Source: Methylobacterium sp. Leaf104 (GTDB lineage Bacteria > Pseudomonadota > Alphaproteobacteria > Rhizobiales > Beijerinckiaceae). From it: DNA of 64,000 bases. Both the position numbers and the translations under genes were made by a program. Within the stretch, counting starts at the first letter, position 1, and each line of letters begins with the position of its first letter. The stretch spans positions 63,138-127,137 of the forward strand of contig NZ_LMMZ01000023.1 in the NCBI RefSeq assembly GCF_001422885.1, in the 5' to 3' direction. This document shows positions 27,583 to 38,549 of the stretch, in pieces. The notes under the pieces were generated by a model. It searched no databases, was not told where the DNA came from, and was given only the letters and a program-made list of their open reading frames with translations.

Positions 27583-29202
27583 ATGTGGCGCGCGCTCCGA
27601 TCCGCCCGCCCGGCGGGCGCCGCACGGGGCGATATATCGCGCCTCGCGACGCTGCCGGCGGTGCTCGCGATGGCGACGCGGCCGAGCGCGATCCTGATCC
27701 TGAGCGATCACCTGGACCCCGGCCTCGACGCGTTCGCACGGCGCTTCATCCATGCGCCGATCTGCCTGGCGACCGGGAATCCGAGCCTTGCGCAGGACGC
27801 ACCGGCCGGCGTGACCGTCGCGTGCGGCGACCTCGAAGACCGCCGATGGCTGCGCGCGCTGGCCGTCGCGCACGGACCGAGCCTGATCGTCGATCAGCGC
27901 GCCGTTTCCGAAAGGACACTGGCCCGGGCCTTCACCGTTCTCTTCCCGGTCCTCGCCCAGGGCGGCGTCTACGCGATCCAGGGCCATGGCGGGCCATGGG
28001 ACCGTCTCCGGGCCTGGAGCCGGTCGGCGCGGGCCCTCGACAGGCGCCTGGCGGCCGCGGGCGGATCGGCTCGTCGCCGGGACGGCGACCGGATCGCCGG
28101 CAAGCCGGACGCGGTGCCCCGACCGATCCACCTGCGTCCCGCCGCCGAGATCCCGGCGCCTCCGGCCGTCGCCATCGACGCGCCGCGCTATCGCCGGGCG
28201 ACGGCCGTGCTGCTCGGCGCACAGCCTGCGGTCGCGGATTTCGCCGCGCAGTTTTCCGGCTCCGAGGCCGTGCCGCCGGAGGCCCGGGTCTACCGGTTCC
28301 CGGACGCGATCGTCTTCGGCATCGCCCTGGTGCAGGTCGGCGACGCCCTGGTCGAGGAGAGCCTGATCAACCGCGACCGCAACGGCTACCTCGGCGCGCT
28401 GTCGCTCGGCCCCGACGGGACGGGCTCGGTTCACCACACCCTCCCGCGCCCCCGCCGCATCGCCGGTCGCACCGTGCATCTCTGGCAGCTCTGGGCGGAG
28501 AATTACGGGCACTGGCTCATCGAGTGCCTGCCCCGGCTCCACGTGGCCGCCCGGGCCGGCCTCCTCGACGGCGCCAAGGTCACCGTCCAGGCCATCCCGT
28601 CGATGGAGGCGCTGTACCGGGAGTCGCTCTCGGCTCTCGGCATCGGCGCGGACAGGATCGTCTGGCTGACCCAGCGCGAAGTCGTGTTCGAGGAGCTGCT
28701 CTATCCCACCCCGGTCACCTTGCAGCCGATCACCAAGTCGCCCCTCGTCATCGACGCCGCGCGGGACCTGCGCGAACGGATCGGCCCGCCGCCCGAGCCC
28801 TTGCCGGAGCGCATCTATGTCAGCCGCAACCGCAACGCCCGGCGGCGGCTCGTCAACGAGGCGGAGGTCGTCGCTCTCCTGGCGGAGCGCGGCTACCGAA
28901 CCGTGCATCCGGAGGCGGAATCCTTCGCGCGTCAGATCCAGCTCTTCGCCGCCGCGCGCTTCGTCGTCGGCGGCATGGGAGCCGCCCTCAGCAATCTCGC
29001 CTTCTCCGACCCCGGCGTGCGCTGCCTGATGCTCACCAACCAGGACATGCTCGACGACTTCTTCCTCGACCTCGCCGGCCTCGTCGGCGGGAGCTACGTC
29101 TCGATCCACGGCGACAGCATCGCGCCGGAACTCGGCATGCAATCCGACTACACCATCCCGATCGAAATCCTGCGCGAGGCCCTCGACCGGCACGGATTCT
29201 GA
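27583..29202 (+). CDS. Glycosyltransferase family 61 protein with degenerate methyltransferase-like N-terminal domain
   Basis: About 539 residues. The C-terminal two thirds match the DUF563/GT61 fold: [20 protein letters not shown], then [20 protein letters not shown] and [16 protein letters not shown]. The N-terminal third resembles the tail of TylF/MycE-like SAM methyltransferases ([13 protein letters not shown], then [13 protein letters not shown]). The metal/catalytic DDGSH is DQRAV, the usual ED after GGVY(V)I is QG, and no Gly-rich SAM loop is seen. It is probably a cytoplasmic sugar transferase for surface polysaccharide. The start is uncertain: 27529 has GGAG upstream but overlaps uvrB by 2 bp, and 27670 is also possible. 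Confidence 0.82.
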   Translation: MWRALRSARPAGAARGDISRLATLPAVLAMATRPSAILILSDHLDPGLDAFARRFIHAPICLATGNPSLAQDAPAGVTVACGDLEDRRWLRALAVAHGPSLIVDQRAVSERTLARAFTVLFPVLAQGGVYAIQGHGGPWDRLRAWSRSARALDRRLAAAGGSARRRDGDRIAGKPDAVPRPIHLRPAAEIPAPPAVAIDAPRYRRATAVLLGAQPAVADFAAQFSGSEAVPPEARVYRFPDAIVFGIALVQVGDALVEESLINRDRNGYLGALSLGPDGTGSVHHTLPRPRRIAGRTVHLWQLWAENYGHWLIECLPRLHVAARAGLLDGAKVTVQAIPSMEALYRESLSALGIGADRIVWLTQREVVFEELLYPTPVTLQPITKSPLVIDAARDLRERIGPPPEPLPERIYVSRNRNARRRLVNEAEVVALLAERGYRTVHPEAESFARQIQLFAAARFVVGGMGAALSNLAFSDPGVRCLMLTNQDMLDDFFLDLAGLVGGSYVSIHGDSIAPELGMQSDYTIPIEILREALDRHGF

Positions 29203-29303
29203 GCGGCGGCGCAGGCGAGAATCGCGCGCGTCGCTCGACACCGGGCCGAACGGAGCTAGCTTCCGAGCCAGCCCCCTGCCGCATCCCCAGACCGGACGGA
29301 CCG

Positions 29304-29843
29304 ATGGATCCCGCGACGCCGCCGAAACCCGAGCTCGACGCCGACACCCTGGCCTTCGCCGCCCGGGTCTTCCAGTACGCCCGGATGGGCCACGCGGAGG
29401 AGCTCGCAGAGCTGTTCGGGCAGGGCCTGCCGGCGAACCTGCGCAACGACAAGGGCGACAGCCTGCTGATGCTCGCGGCCTACAACGGACAGGCCGAAGC
29501 GACCCGGGTGATCCTCGAGGCCGGCGGCGACCCCGAACTTCCCAACGACCGGGGCCAGACACCGCTGGCCGGCGCCGCCTTCAAGGGCGACATGGACATC
29601 GCCGGCCTGCTCCTCGCCCACGGCGCCGCGGTCGACGGCACCGGACACGGCAGTCGCACCGCGTTGATGACCGCGGCGATGTTCGACCGAACCGCGATGG
29701 TCGCGCTGCTCCTCGACCACGGGGCCGACCCGGACGCTCGGGATGGCGCCGGCCAGACCGCCGCCACCCTGGCGGAATCCATGGGGGCGGCCGACACGCC
29801 CGCGCAGCTCGCCGGGGCGAAGCGCACGGGCACAACCGGCTAA
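29304..29843 (+). CDS. Ankyrin repeat protein
   Basis: A 179-residue protein made almost wholly of ankyrin repeats: about four units such as KGDSLLMLAAYNGQAEATRV, RGQTPLAGAAFKGDMDIAGL and SRTALMTAAMFDRTAMVALL. It resembles bacterial single-domain ankyrin proteins used as cytoplasmic protein-binding scaffolds. No signal peptide is present. It lies about 100 bp after the GT61 gene, and the PQQ-like gene begins 65 bp downstream, all on the plus strand. The partner is unknown; in many bacteria similar genes flank catalase or envelope genes, which is not the case here. Confidence 0.88.
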   Translation: MDPATPPKPELDADTLAFAARVFQYARMGHAEELAELFGQGLPANLRNDKGDSLLMLAAYNGQAEATRVILEAGGDPELPNDRGQTPLAGAAFKGDMDIAGLLLAHGAAVDGTGHGSRTALMTAAMFDRTAMVALLLDHGADPDARDGAGQTAATLAESMGAADTPAQLAGAKRTGTTG

Positions 29844-29908
29844 GCCGGAACGTTCCCGTCCCAAGATCTGCGGCGGATCGCCCGGCCACGGGGCGACCGA
29901 GGTGAGGA

Positions 29909-31681
29909 ATGCGCATGCCGAACACGATCCGTCGCGGCCTCGCCGCTCTCCTCGTCGCATGCCTGCCCAGCGCGTCCCTGGCCGCCGACGACTGGCCGAT
30001 GTTCGGGCGCGACCACACCAACCAGCACTTCTCGCCGCTCACCGGGATCGATCGGGCCAACGTGAAGGCTCTGCGCCCGGCCTGGATCTTCCAGACCGGC
30101 ATCACGGGCTACTTCCAGGCGGAGCCCGTGATGGTGGGCGGGACGCTCTACGTCTCGACCACCCAGAACCACGTCGCCGCCCTCGATGCGCGCAGTGGGC
30201 GCGTGCTCTGGACCTACACCCATAAGGCGCGCACGGAGAAGATCTTCGGGCCGCCCTCGAACCGGGGCGTTGCCGTCTCCGACGGCAAGGTCTTCGAGGC
30301 CACCATGGACGGACGGGTGATCGCCCTCGACGCCGCCACGGGCAAGGTCCTGTGGGACCACGAAGCGGTGCGCCCGGAGGAGGGCGAATCCGAGACCGCC
30401 TCGGCCCTGGCCGACAAGCTCGGGGCCGGCGCGGTGCAGGGATCGAGCCGCCTCGGCTTCAAGATGCCGCCCCTGGTGGCCGACGGCCTCGTCATCGTCG
30501 GCGTCGCGGGTGCCGGCTACGGCCTCCATGTCGAGGATGCCAAGGGTGGCCTCGACGGCGGCGCGGTGGTGGGCATCGAGGGCGGCTACGGCCGCCGGGG
30601 CTGGCTCGCGGCCTACGATGCCGCCACCGGCGCCGAGCGCTGGCGCTGGTACGTGACCAAGGCGGATGGCTGGGAGGGCGACTTCTCCGCGACCACGCCG
30701 GACGGCGTGCCGCTGCACCGGGACATCGCCGCCGAGAAGGCCGCCGCCCCGGCCCATCCGGAGGCCTGGCGGGTGGGCGGCGGCTCGCTCTGGATGACGC
30801 CGGCCTACGACCGGGATCTCGGCCTGATCTACGTCGGCACCGGCAATCCGGCTCCGCAGAATTTCGGCCTCTCGCGCCCGGGCGACAACCTCTACACCAT
30901 GAGCCTCGTCGCCCTCGACGTCCGCACGGGGCAGCTGCGCTGGTACTACCAGCAGGTGCCCCACGACGAGTGGGGCTACGACGTGGCGAGCCCGCCCTTC
31001 CTCCTCGACCAGCCGACGCCGCAGGGACCGGTCAAGGCCGTGGCGCAGGGTTCGAAGACGGGCTGGCTCTACGTCCACGACCGCGGCACGGGCAAGCTCC
31101 TGGCGAAGTCCGAGCCGCTGATCCGGCAGAAGAACCTCTACGCGCCGCCCACCGAGGCCGGCACCGTGGTGAGCCCGGGCCCCCTCGGGGCGATCTCATG
31201 GCACCCGGTGGCCTACGATCCCCGCGGCGGCACCGCCTATGCCCAGGTCCGCCACGGGGCGACCACCTACGTGGTCCGGACGGTGCCCCCGTCGGGCGAC
31301 CGCCCGGCGATCCGCTACACCGAGACCACCGAGGCCAGGGGCGAACCGAGCTTCAGCACCCTGACGGCGGTGGACCTCGCCAAGGGCGGGGCGATCAAGT
31401 GGTCCGTGAAGGGCGGCAGCCGCCTCTCCGGCGGGACCCTGGCCACGGCTTCGGGGCTCGTCTTCTCCGGCGAGGAGGACGGCCACCTCGACGCCCACGA
31501 TGCCGAGACCGGCGCCGTGCTGTGGCGCTTCCAGTGCGGGGCCGGGATCGGCGGCCCGCCCATCACCTACGCCCTCGACGGCAAGCAATACGTTGCGGTG
31601 GCGGCGGGCGGCGCCTCCTTCACCAAGGGGTCGGGCTTCGGCACGGGCGACGCGCTCGTGGTGTTCGCCCTGCCGGATTGA
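29909..31681 (+). CDS. PQQ-dependent dehydrogenase-like beta-propeller protein (divergent)
   Basis: A 590-residue exported protein with a Sec signal (ending LPSASLAAD), then MFGRDHTNQHFSPLTGI and tryptophan-docking repeats such as ALDAATGKVLWDHE. The overall fold is that of methanol/ethanol dehydrogenase large subunits, with GTGNPAPQN (metal-ligand Asn region) near residue 310. Three classical sites differ. The adjacent Cys-Cys before NRGVA is absent (GPPSNRG). The catalytic Asp in HDEWDYD is Gly (HDEWGYD, about residues 352-358). The metal Glu motif GAE is GAG, with an inserted loop. No cytochrome domain is present. It is likely periplasmic, of unknown substrate, and may not be a classical alcohol dehydrogenase. 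Confidence 0.82.
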   Translation: MRMPNTIRRGLAALLVACLPSASLAADDWPMFGRDHTNQHFSPLTGIDRANVKALRPAWIFQTGITGYFQAEPVMVGGTLYVSTTQNHVAALDARSGRVLWTYTHKARTEKIFGPPSNRGVAVSDGKVFEATMDGRVIALDAATGKVLWDHEAVRPEEGESETASALADKLGAGAVQGSSRLGFKMPPLVADGLVIVGVAGAGYGLHVEDAKGGLDGGAVVGIEGGYGRRGWLAAYDAATGAERWRWYVTKADGWEGDFSATTPDGVPLHRDIAAEKAAAPAHPEAWRVGGGSLWMTPAYDRDLGLIYVGTGNPAPQNFGLSRPGDNLYTMSLVALDVRTGQLRWYYQQVPHDEWGYDVASPPFLLDQPTPQGPVKAVAQGSKTGWLYVHDRGTGKLLAKSEPLIRQKNLYAPPTEAGTVVSPGPLGAISWHPVAYDPRGGTAYAQVRHGATTYVVRTVPPSGDRPAIRYTETTEARGEPSFSTLTAVDLAKGGAIKWSVKGGSRLSGGTLATASGLVFSGEEDGHLDAHDAETGAVLWRFQCGAGIGGPPITYALDGKQYVAVAAGGASFTKGSGFGTGDALVVFALPD

Positions 31682-31775
31682 GGATCTGGCCGCTGCGGGA
31701 TCGATGTGACATGACGGCGTAGGCGGCCCATGGCTTGCGTGCGCCGCCCCAGCGCAGCCAGAGACCGCATCTTCC

Positions 31776-32198
31776 ATGACGACCGACGCTCCCGAACCGC
31801 GCCAGCCCGAGGACCGGGGGCCGCCGGTGGTCCGCACCATCGCGATGCCCGCCGACACCAACCCAGCCGGCGACATCTTCGGCGGATGGCTGATGGGGCA
31901 GATGGATCTGGCGGCCGGCAACATCGCCGCCCGCCGCTCCCGGGGCCGCTGCGCGACGATCTCCGTGGAGGCCATGACCTTCCACCGCCCCGTCATCGTC
32001 GGCGACGAGGTCAGCATCTATGCCTGGATCGTGCGCGTCGGCCGCACATCCATGCGCATCCAGGTCGAGGTCTGGCGCCGGGAGCGCGAGGGCGAGGAGA
32101 CCATGAAGGTGACGGAAGGCCTGTTCACCTTCGTGGCGATCGGACCGGATCGCCGGCCCCGGGCGATCCCGCCGGAGAGCGAGACCGCCGGGGCGTGA
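31776..32198 (+). CDS. Acyl-CoA thioesterase, YciA-type hotdog fold
   Basis: A 140-residue hotdog-fold thioesterase that hydrolyses acyl-CoA to free acid plus CoA. Family marks are the N-terminal RTIAMPADTNPAGDIFGGWL, whose Asn/Asp is in the catalytic site, then SVEAMTFHRPVIVGDEVSIY and RTSMRIQVEVW. It is cytoplasmic and probably a hexamer as in YciA. Its TGA overlaps the GTG start of the xylanase gene by 4 bp, which suggests translational coupling to a functionally unrelated product. Confidence 0.92.
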   Translation: MTTDAPEPRQPEDRGPPVVRTIAMPADTNPAGDIFGGWLMGQMDLAAGNIAARRSRGRCATISVEAMTFHRPVIVGDEVSIYAWIVRVGRTSMRIQVEVWRREREGEETMKVTEGLFTFVAIGPDRRPRAIPPESETAGA

Positions 32199-33331
32199 TC
32201 CCCCCCGGTCCCACCCGTCGGGCTCTCGTCGGCGGCGCGTTCTGCCTCGCGGCGAGCCCCGCTTCGGCCGCAGCGCCGTCGTGGGCGGCCGACAGCCTTC
32301 AGGCGGCGGCGGCACGCACGGGCGTCGCCTACGGCTCGGCGGTGAACGGGGTGACCCTGCGCCAGGACCCGGCCTACGGACGGGTGCTCGCGCGCGAGGC
32401 CGGCATCCTCGTGTCCGAGAACGCGATGAAGCTCACCTATGCTTGGCGCGCGCCGGGTTCCCTCGACTTCACCTACGCGGACGAGGTCGTGGCCTTCGCG
32501 GAGGGCAATCGCCAGCGCATGCGCGGCCACACCCTGGTCTGGCACGAGGGCCTGCCCGCCTGGGTCGCGGCCCGGCTCGCGGCGGGCGAGGGCGAGGCCT
32601 TCCTGCGCCGCTGGATCGGCGCCATGGCCGGGCGCTATCGCGGCCGGATCGAGGCCTGGGATGTCGTCAACGAGATCTGCGGTCCCCAGGACGGGCGTGC
32701 GGACGGGCTGCGGCGCACACCGTGGCTGGAGGTGCTCGGCCCCGGCTACGTCGATCTCGCGTTCCGCATCCAGCAGGCGGTCGCACCGGGCGCGGCCGGG
32801 GTCTGGAACGAGAACGATCTCGAACTCGACGCGGACTGGATCGACCAGCGCCGCGCGATGGTGCTGCGGACTCTCGAGGGGATGCGGCGGCGCGGCGTGC
32901 CGATCCGCCGCCTCGGCCTGCAGGGCCACCTCTACGCCAGGCACCCGCTGAACCAGGACAAGCTCCGCCGCTTCCTGAAGGAGGTCGCCGGCCTGGGTCT
33001 GGCCATCGAGGTCACGGAGTTCGACGTCAACGACCGGACCTATCCGGCCGAGCTCGGCGCCCGCGACCGGGCGGTGTCCGACCTCGCCCGCCGCTTCCTC
33101 GACGTGGTGCTGGACGAGGCGGCCGTGCTCAACGTCCTCACCTGGGACATCACCAACCGCAACACCTGGCTGAACACCAACCCGGAACGCCGACGCGCCG
33201 ACGGCCTGACCCAGCGCGCCCTGCCGCTCGACGAGCGGCTGGCGCGCACGCCGCTCTGGTCGGCGATGCACCGGGCCTTCTCGGCGGCGCCCGACCACAG
33301 CAAGGCGCGCGCGGCCCTGCGCGGCGCCTGA
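32195..33331 (+). CDS. Endo-1,4-beta-xylanase, glycoside hydrolase family 10
   Basis: A 378-residue secreted GH10 hydrolase. The N-terminus has a twin-arginine-like signal (TRRALVGGAFCLAASPASAAA). The barrel shows ENAMKLTYAW, HTLVWHEGLPAWV, the acid/base Glu in WDVVNE (residue 160), and the nucleophile Glu in EVTEFDVND (residue 275). LTWDITNRNTWL completes the fold, so it should be active on xylan or related glycans. Start is GTG at 32195. It overlaps the thioesterase gene upstream and converges with an esterase lipoprotein gene 4 bp downstream. No carbohydrate-binding module is seen. Confidence 0.9.
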   Translation: MIPPGPTRRALVGGAFCLAASPASAAAPSWAADSLQAAAARTGVAYGSAVNGVTLRQDPAYGRVLAREAGILVSENAMKLTYAWRAPGSLDFTYADEVVAFAEGNRQRMRGHTLVWHEGLPAWVAARLAAGEGEAFLRRWIGAMAGRYRGRIEAWDVVNEICGPQDGRADGLRRTPWLEVLGPGYVDLAFRIQQAVAPGAAGVWNENDLELDADWIDQRRAMVLRTLEGMRRRGVPIRRLGLQGHLYARHPLNQDKLRRFLKEVAGLGLAIEVTEFDVNDRTYPAELGARDRAVSDLARRFLDVVLDEAAVLNVLTWDITNRNTWLNTNPERRRADGLTQRALPLDERLARTPLWSAMHRAFSAAPDHSKARAALRGA

Positions 33332-33335
33332 GTCC

Positions 33336-34244
33336 CTAGCGGGCGATCATCCGCGCCTGCTGCGGCCGGTCGCCGGCATGCTGGCGCAGGAACGCTGCCA
33401 TCTCGGCGAGTTCGGGCGCCTTGGAGCGGAAGGTCACGGACAGCGCCAGCAGCGTGTCGGCATGGTCGAGGCCGGCATAGATCCGCTCCTGCACCGGCAC
33501 GCGGACGGCGCGCAGGCGGGCGGCGAGGTTGCGGGTGTTCGACGGCCGTACCGTGGTGTCACCGTCGCCCGAGGCGAGGAAGGCCGGCGGCGAGTGCGGA
33601 CCCGCGAAGGTGATCGGCTGGGTCGCGGCCTTGTCGGGAGCCTCGCCGAACAGCTCCGTGGCGGTGCCGGCATCGAGGGGCAGGAAGTCGTAGGGACCGG
33701 ACAGGCCGGCCACCGCGCGGATCACCCGCGGGTCGACGCCCGCCCGGCGCAGGTAGGCGGGGTTCAGCCCGAGCATCACCGCATTGTAGGCGCCCGCCGA
33801 GTGCCCGGCGAGCACGACCCGGCTCGGGTCGCCGCCATAGGCGGCGATGTTCCGCTCGACCCAGGCCAGGGCCTGCGCGCCGTCGTCGAGGAAGTCGGGG
33901 AAGCGGACCTCCGGGTAGAGCCGGTAATCCGGCAGCACCGTCACGAAGCCCTGGGCGGCCAGGGCCTGGCCGACGAAGGCATAATCCTCCTTCGCGCCGT
34001 TCTTCCAGGAGCCGCCGTAGAAGAACACCAGCACGGGCGCCCCGGTGGGGCCGGCCATGGGCGTGAAGACGTCGAGCCGCTGGCGCGGATGCGCGCCGAA
34101 GGCCGCGTCCTTCAGGCTGAGCCGTCCGCCCTGGTCGCGCGGACCGATCGCATCGAAGAAGGCGAGGGGCGAGCAGGCCGTGATGCCGAGCGCGACGAGC
34201 GCGAGTCCGGCGAGGCTGGCAAGGACGGCGAGAACCCGGTTCAT
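33336..34244 (-). CDS. Alpha/beta hydrolase lipoprotein (carboxylesterase-like)
   Basis: A 302-residue serine esterase. A lipoprotein signal ends in the lipobox-like LGITAC, giving Cys 24. The oxyanion region VLVFFYGGSWKNG and the nucleophile elbow GHSAGAYNAV (Ser near residue 147) match the BD-FAE/hormone-sensitive-lipase-like group. A C-terminal YAGLDHADT supplies the likely His. It may deacetylate or deferuloylate short esters. It converges on the GH10 xylanase gene, so a role in plant-glycan turnover is possible but inferred only from position. Confidence 0.85.
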   Translation of the reverse strand: MNRVLAVLASLAGLALVALGITACSPLAFFDAIGPRDQGGRLSLKDAAFGAHPRQRLDVFTPMAGPTGAPVLVFFYGGSWKNGAKEDYAFVGQALAAQGFVTVLPDYRLYPEVRFPDFLDDGAQALAWVERNIAAYGGDPSRVVLAGHSAGAYNAVMLGLNPAYLRRAGVDPRVIRAVAGLSGPYDFLPLDAGTATELFGEAPDKAATQPITFAGPHSPPAFLASGDGDTTVRPSNTRNLAARLRAVRVPVQERIYAGLDHADTLLALSVTFRSKAPELAEMAAFLRQHAGDRPQQARMIAR

Positions 34245-34355
34245 GCAACTCTCTGTTGGGGCGCGTCCCCCCTGTGACAGGGCTGGCGCGGCGGATTCAT
34301 GGCGTTCCGGGCCGTCCCGGCGCGCGCCCGACGGCGTCGCGGTCCGATGTCGCGG

Positions 34356-35339
34356 TCAGGTTCGCAGAACGAGGCAGGCGCCGCCGACCTGCCGGATCTT
34401 TCCGCAGAGCCCGTCGGCGGCCTCGCGGCTCTGGGCCGGGATGCGGACGCGGTAGAAGGCGCGCGTGCCGCGGCTGCGCAGGCGGGTTCCGATGATCATC
34501 GGACGAACATCGCCGATGACGCTTGTGTAGAGCTTCCGTGTCCGCGCGAAGCTCTGCAGGGCCAGGAACTTCGAGAAGTTTCCGGCGAGCTGGATGCCCC
34601 AGGGCGCCGCCGGTCCCTCGTTGCCGCCGAGGGCGAAGCGGTCGCCGCGCGACGGGATCCGCAGGGCCGCCGTCACCTTCAGGCAACTCGTCTCGGTCTC
34701 GGTCCTCGCCTCGGAACCCTTGGTGTCGGAACCCTTGGTTTCCAAACCCTTGGTTTCCGAACTCTTGGTTTCGGAAACCTTGGCCGCCGGGTCCTTCGCC
34801 TTCGGCTCGTCGCCCTCCGGCATCTCGACCGCGGCACCGGGGCGCCACGCTTCGGCGGGCGAGCCGGTGATCGCCAGCACGTAGTTGCGGGTCTCCGCCG
34901 GAAGGCCCCCGGTCCCCGCGAGCCAGGCCGAGACCCGGCCCGGCCCGCCGTTATAGGCCGCCGCCGCGAGGCCGAGATTGCCGAATTGCCGGTTGAGGTC
35001 GGCGAGGAGGTGGGCGGCGTGCGGGATCGCCTGCTCGGGGTCGAACGGGTCGGTCAGACCACGCTCGCGGGCCGTGCCGGGCATGAACTGCGCCACCCCC
35101 TGCGCACCCACGGGGCTCACCGCGCCGACGCGGAAGGCGCTCTCGCGCCAGATCAGCCGCGTCAGGAACGGTACGGGCAGGCCGCGCGCCTTGGCCGAGC
35201 CCTCGATGAGGCGGCACAGGGCCTGCTCGACCGTCTCGGTCGCCGCCTCGGCGGCGGCATTCGCCGGCCGGGCCGCGAGGGGGAGCACGAGGAGCAGGGC
35301 GAGGAGGGCTGCGGGGAGGCGGCGGAGGAACGAGGTCAC
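34356..35339 (-). CDS. Lytic transglycosylase with C-terminal SPOR-like domain
   Basis: A 327-residue exported murein lytic enzyme with a GTG start. It has a signal peptide (AALLALLLVLPLAARPANAA) and an SLT domain with the catalytic Glu in LIWRESAFRVGAVSPVGAQG and AAAAYNGGPGRV. A low-complexity linker of 5-residue repeats (KxSET type) is followed by a C-terminal SPOR-like domain (WGIQLAGNFSKFLALQSFAR) that may bind denuded glycan at the division site. Length and architecture fit alphaproteobacterial septal or housekeeping transglycosylases. Confidence 0.92.
   Translation of the reverse strand: MTSFLRRLPAALLALLLVLPLAARPANAAAEAATETVEQALCRLIEGSAKARGLPVPFLTRLIWRESAFRVGAVSPVGAQGVAQFMPGTARERGLTDPFDPEQAIPHAAHLLADLNRQFGNLGLAAAAYNGGPGRVSAWLAGTGGLPAETRNYVLAITGSPAEAWRPGAAVEMPEGDEPKAKDPAAKVSETKSSETKGLETKGSDTKGSEARTETETSCLKVTAALRIPSRGDRFALGGNEGPAAPWGIQLAGNFSKFLALQSFARTRKLYTSVIGDVRPMIIGTRLRSRGTRAFYRVRIPAQSREAADGLCGKIRQVGGACLVLRT
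34711..34785 (-). repeat. 15-bp tandem repeat inside the lytic transglycosylase gene
   Basis: Five imperfect 15-bp units, the plus-strand consensus being about TCGGAACCCTTGGTT, encode repeated KGSET-like pentapeptides in the linker. In-frame copy-number change would alter linker length without breaking the protein. Confidence 0.85.
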
Positions 35340-35477
35340 CGGCGGGTTGTAGAGCGTGCGCGGCGCCGATCAATTACAAAGGCCGCCGACCGCGGCGCAT
35401 CCGCGTTCGCCGATCCGGGATGCCCACGCTATAACGAAGGGGGCGACGACCTCCGCCGCGCTGCAGAACAGGCCTCG

Positions 35478-37106
<1,629 letters not shown>

Positions 37107-37116
37107 GGGAAGCCCG

Positions 37117-38337
37117 ATGGCCCGCGCCTTCCTCATCGTGCTCGATTCCGTCGGCATCGGCGGCGCCCCGGACGCCGACCGCTACGGCGATGCCGGGTCC
37201 GACACGGTCGGGCACATCGCCCGCGCCTGCGCCGAGGGGCGCGGGGACCGGGCCGGTCTGCGCGCGGGGCCTCTGGCGCTTCCGAACCTGACCCGCCTGG
37301 GCCTCGGCCTCGCCGCGAAGGGCGCGACCGGTGCGGTGCCGCCGGGCCTCGACCTCTCCGGTGCCCCGGCGGGGGCCTACGGCCACGCGGTCGAGACCGC
37401 CGCCGGCAAGGACACGCCCTCGGGCCACTGGGAGATCACCGGCGTACCGGTCCGCGATCCCTGGGGACACTTTCCCGTCGCGGTCCCGACCTTCCCGGCC
37501 GCCCTGACCGAGGCGCTGATCGCGCAGGCCGGCCTGCCGGGCATCCTCGGCGATTGCCACGCCGCCGGGGTCGCGATCATCGACGGCCTCGGCGCCGAGC
37601 ACGTCCGGACGGGCAAGCCGATCTGCTACACCTCCGCCGACAGCGTCTTCCAGATCGCGGCGCACGAGAACAGCTTCGGGCTGGAGCGCCTCTACGCCAC
37701 CTGCCGGATCGCCCGCGATCTCTGCGATCCCTACCGGGTCGGCCGCGTCATCGCCCGTCCCTTCGTCGGCAGCGCCGCGGAGGGGTTCCGGCGCACCGCC
37801 AATCGCAAGGACTACGCCGTCGAGCCGCCGGGCCGCACCCTGCTGGACGTGTTGGACGCCGCGGGCCGGAGCGTCGTCAGCGTCGGCAAGATCGGCGACA
37901 TCTACGCCCATCGGGCGACGGGCCGGGAGATCAAGCCCGGCGGCAACGCCGCCTGCCTCGACGCGGCGCTCGCGGCCTTCGCGGCGCTGCCGGAGGGCGG
38001 GCTCGTCTTCCTCAACCTCGTGGATTTCGACACCGAATACGGCCACCGCCGCGACGTGGCGGGTTACGCCGCAGAGCTCGAACGCTTCGACGCGCGCCTG
38101 CCCGAGATCCAGCGCGTCCTTCGCCCCGGCGACCTCTGCGTGATCACCGCGGATCACGGCAACGACCCGACCTGGGCCGGGACCGAGCATACCCGCGAAC
38201 AGGTTCCCGTGCTGGCCTTCGGACCGGGGATCGCGCCGGGGTCGATCGGGCGTCGCGAGAGCTTCGCCGATATCGGCGCGACCCTGGCGTATCACCTCGG
38301 AACGACCCGGCTGGATGCGGGAACATCCTGGCTCTGA
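37117..38337 (+). CDS. deoB: Phosphopentomutase
   Basis: A 406-residue manganese alkaline-phosphatase-superfamily enzyme that interconverts ribose or deoxyribose 1- and 5-phosphates in nucleoside salvage. Metal sites are visible in [12 protein letters not shown] and TVGHIA at the N-terminus and in [20 protein letters not shown] at the C-terminus. It starts 10 bp after the ABC ATPase stop, so it may share its transcript. The uracil salvage gene upp lies 3.4 kb downstream. Confidence 0.97.
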   Translation: MARAFLIVLDSVGIGGAPDADRYGDAGSDTVGHIARACAEGRGDRAGLRAGPLALPNLTRLGLGLAAKGATGAVPPGLDLSGAPAGAYGHAVETAAGKDTPSGHWEITGVPVRDPWGHFPVAVPTFPAALTEALIAQAGLPGILGDCHAAGVAIIDGLGAEHVRTGKPICYTSADSVFQIAAHENSFGLERLYATCRIARDLCDPYRVGRVIARPFVGSAAEGFRRTANRKDYAVEPPGRTLLDVLDAAGRSVVSVGKIGDIYAHRATGREIKPGGNAACLDAALAAFAALPEGGLVFLNLVDFDTEYGHRRDVAGYAAELERFDARLPEIQRVLRPGDLCVITADHGNDPTWAGTEHTREQVPVLAFGPGIAPGSIGRRESFADIGATLAYHLGTTRLDAGTSWL

Positions 38338-38357
38338 CGCACGATTGGGAGACGATC

Positions 38358-38549
38358 ATGAGGGACGAGGACGATCGCGCCGCCGGACAGACCATCGCGC
38401 ACCGGGTCGGCGAACCCCTCGACACGCTGTCCGTCGAAGATCTGGAGGAGCGAATCGGGCTCCTGCGCTCGGAGGTGGAGCGCCTCGAGGCGGCACGCCT
38501 CGCCAAGAAGGCGGCCCTCGAACGGGCGAGCTCGCTGTTTCGCCTGTAA
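38358..38549 (+). CDS. DUF1192 family protein
   Basis: A 63-residue acidic protein: MRDEDDRAA, then TLSVEDLEERIGLLRSEVER and a coiled-coil-like helix rich in Lys/Ala. It matches the DUF1192 pattern of small alphaproteobacterial proteins. It starts 20 bp after deoB on the same strand and is probably in its operon. The function is unknown. Confidence 0.85.
   Translation: MRDEDDRAAGQTIAHRVGEPLDTLSVEDLEERIGLLRSEVERLEAARLAKKAALERASSLFRL

Noticed and set aside
25053..29843. Plus-strand open frame of 1,596 codons spanning uvrB antisense and the ankyrin gene
   Set aside because: GC-rich codon bias leaves antisense frames open. Only its last 180 codons (from 29304) have protein character; the rest mirrors uvrB and another frame of GT61.
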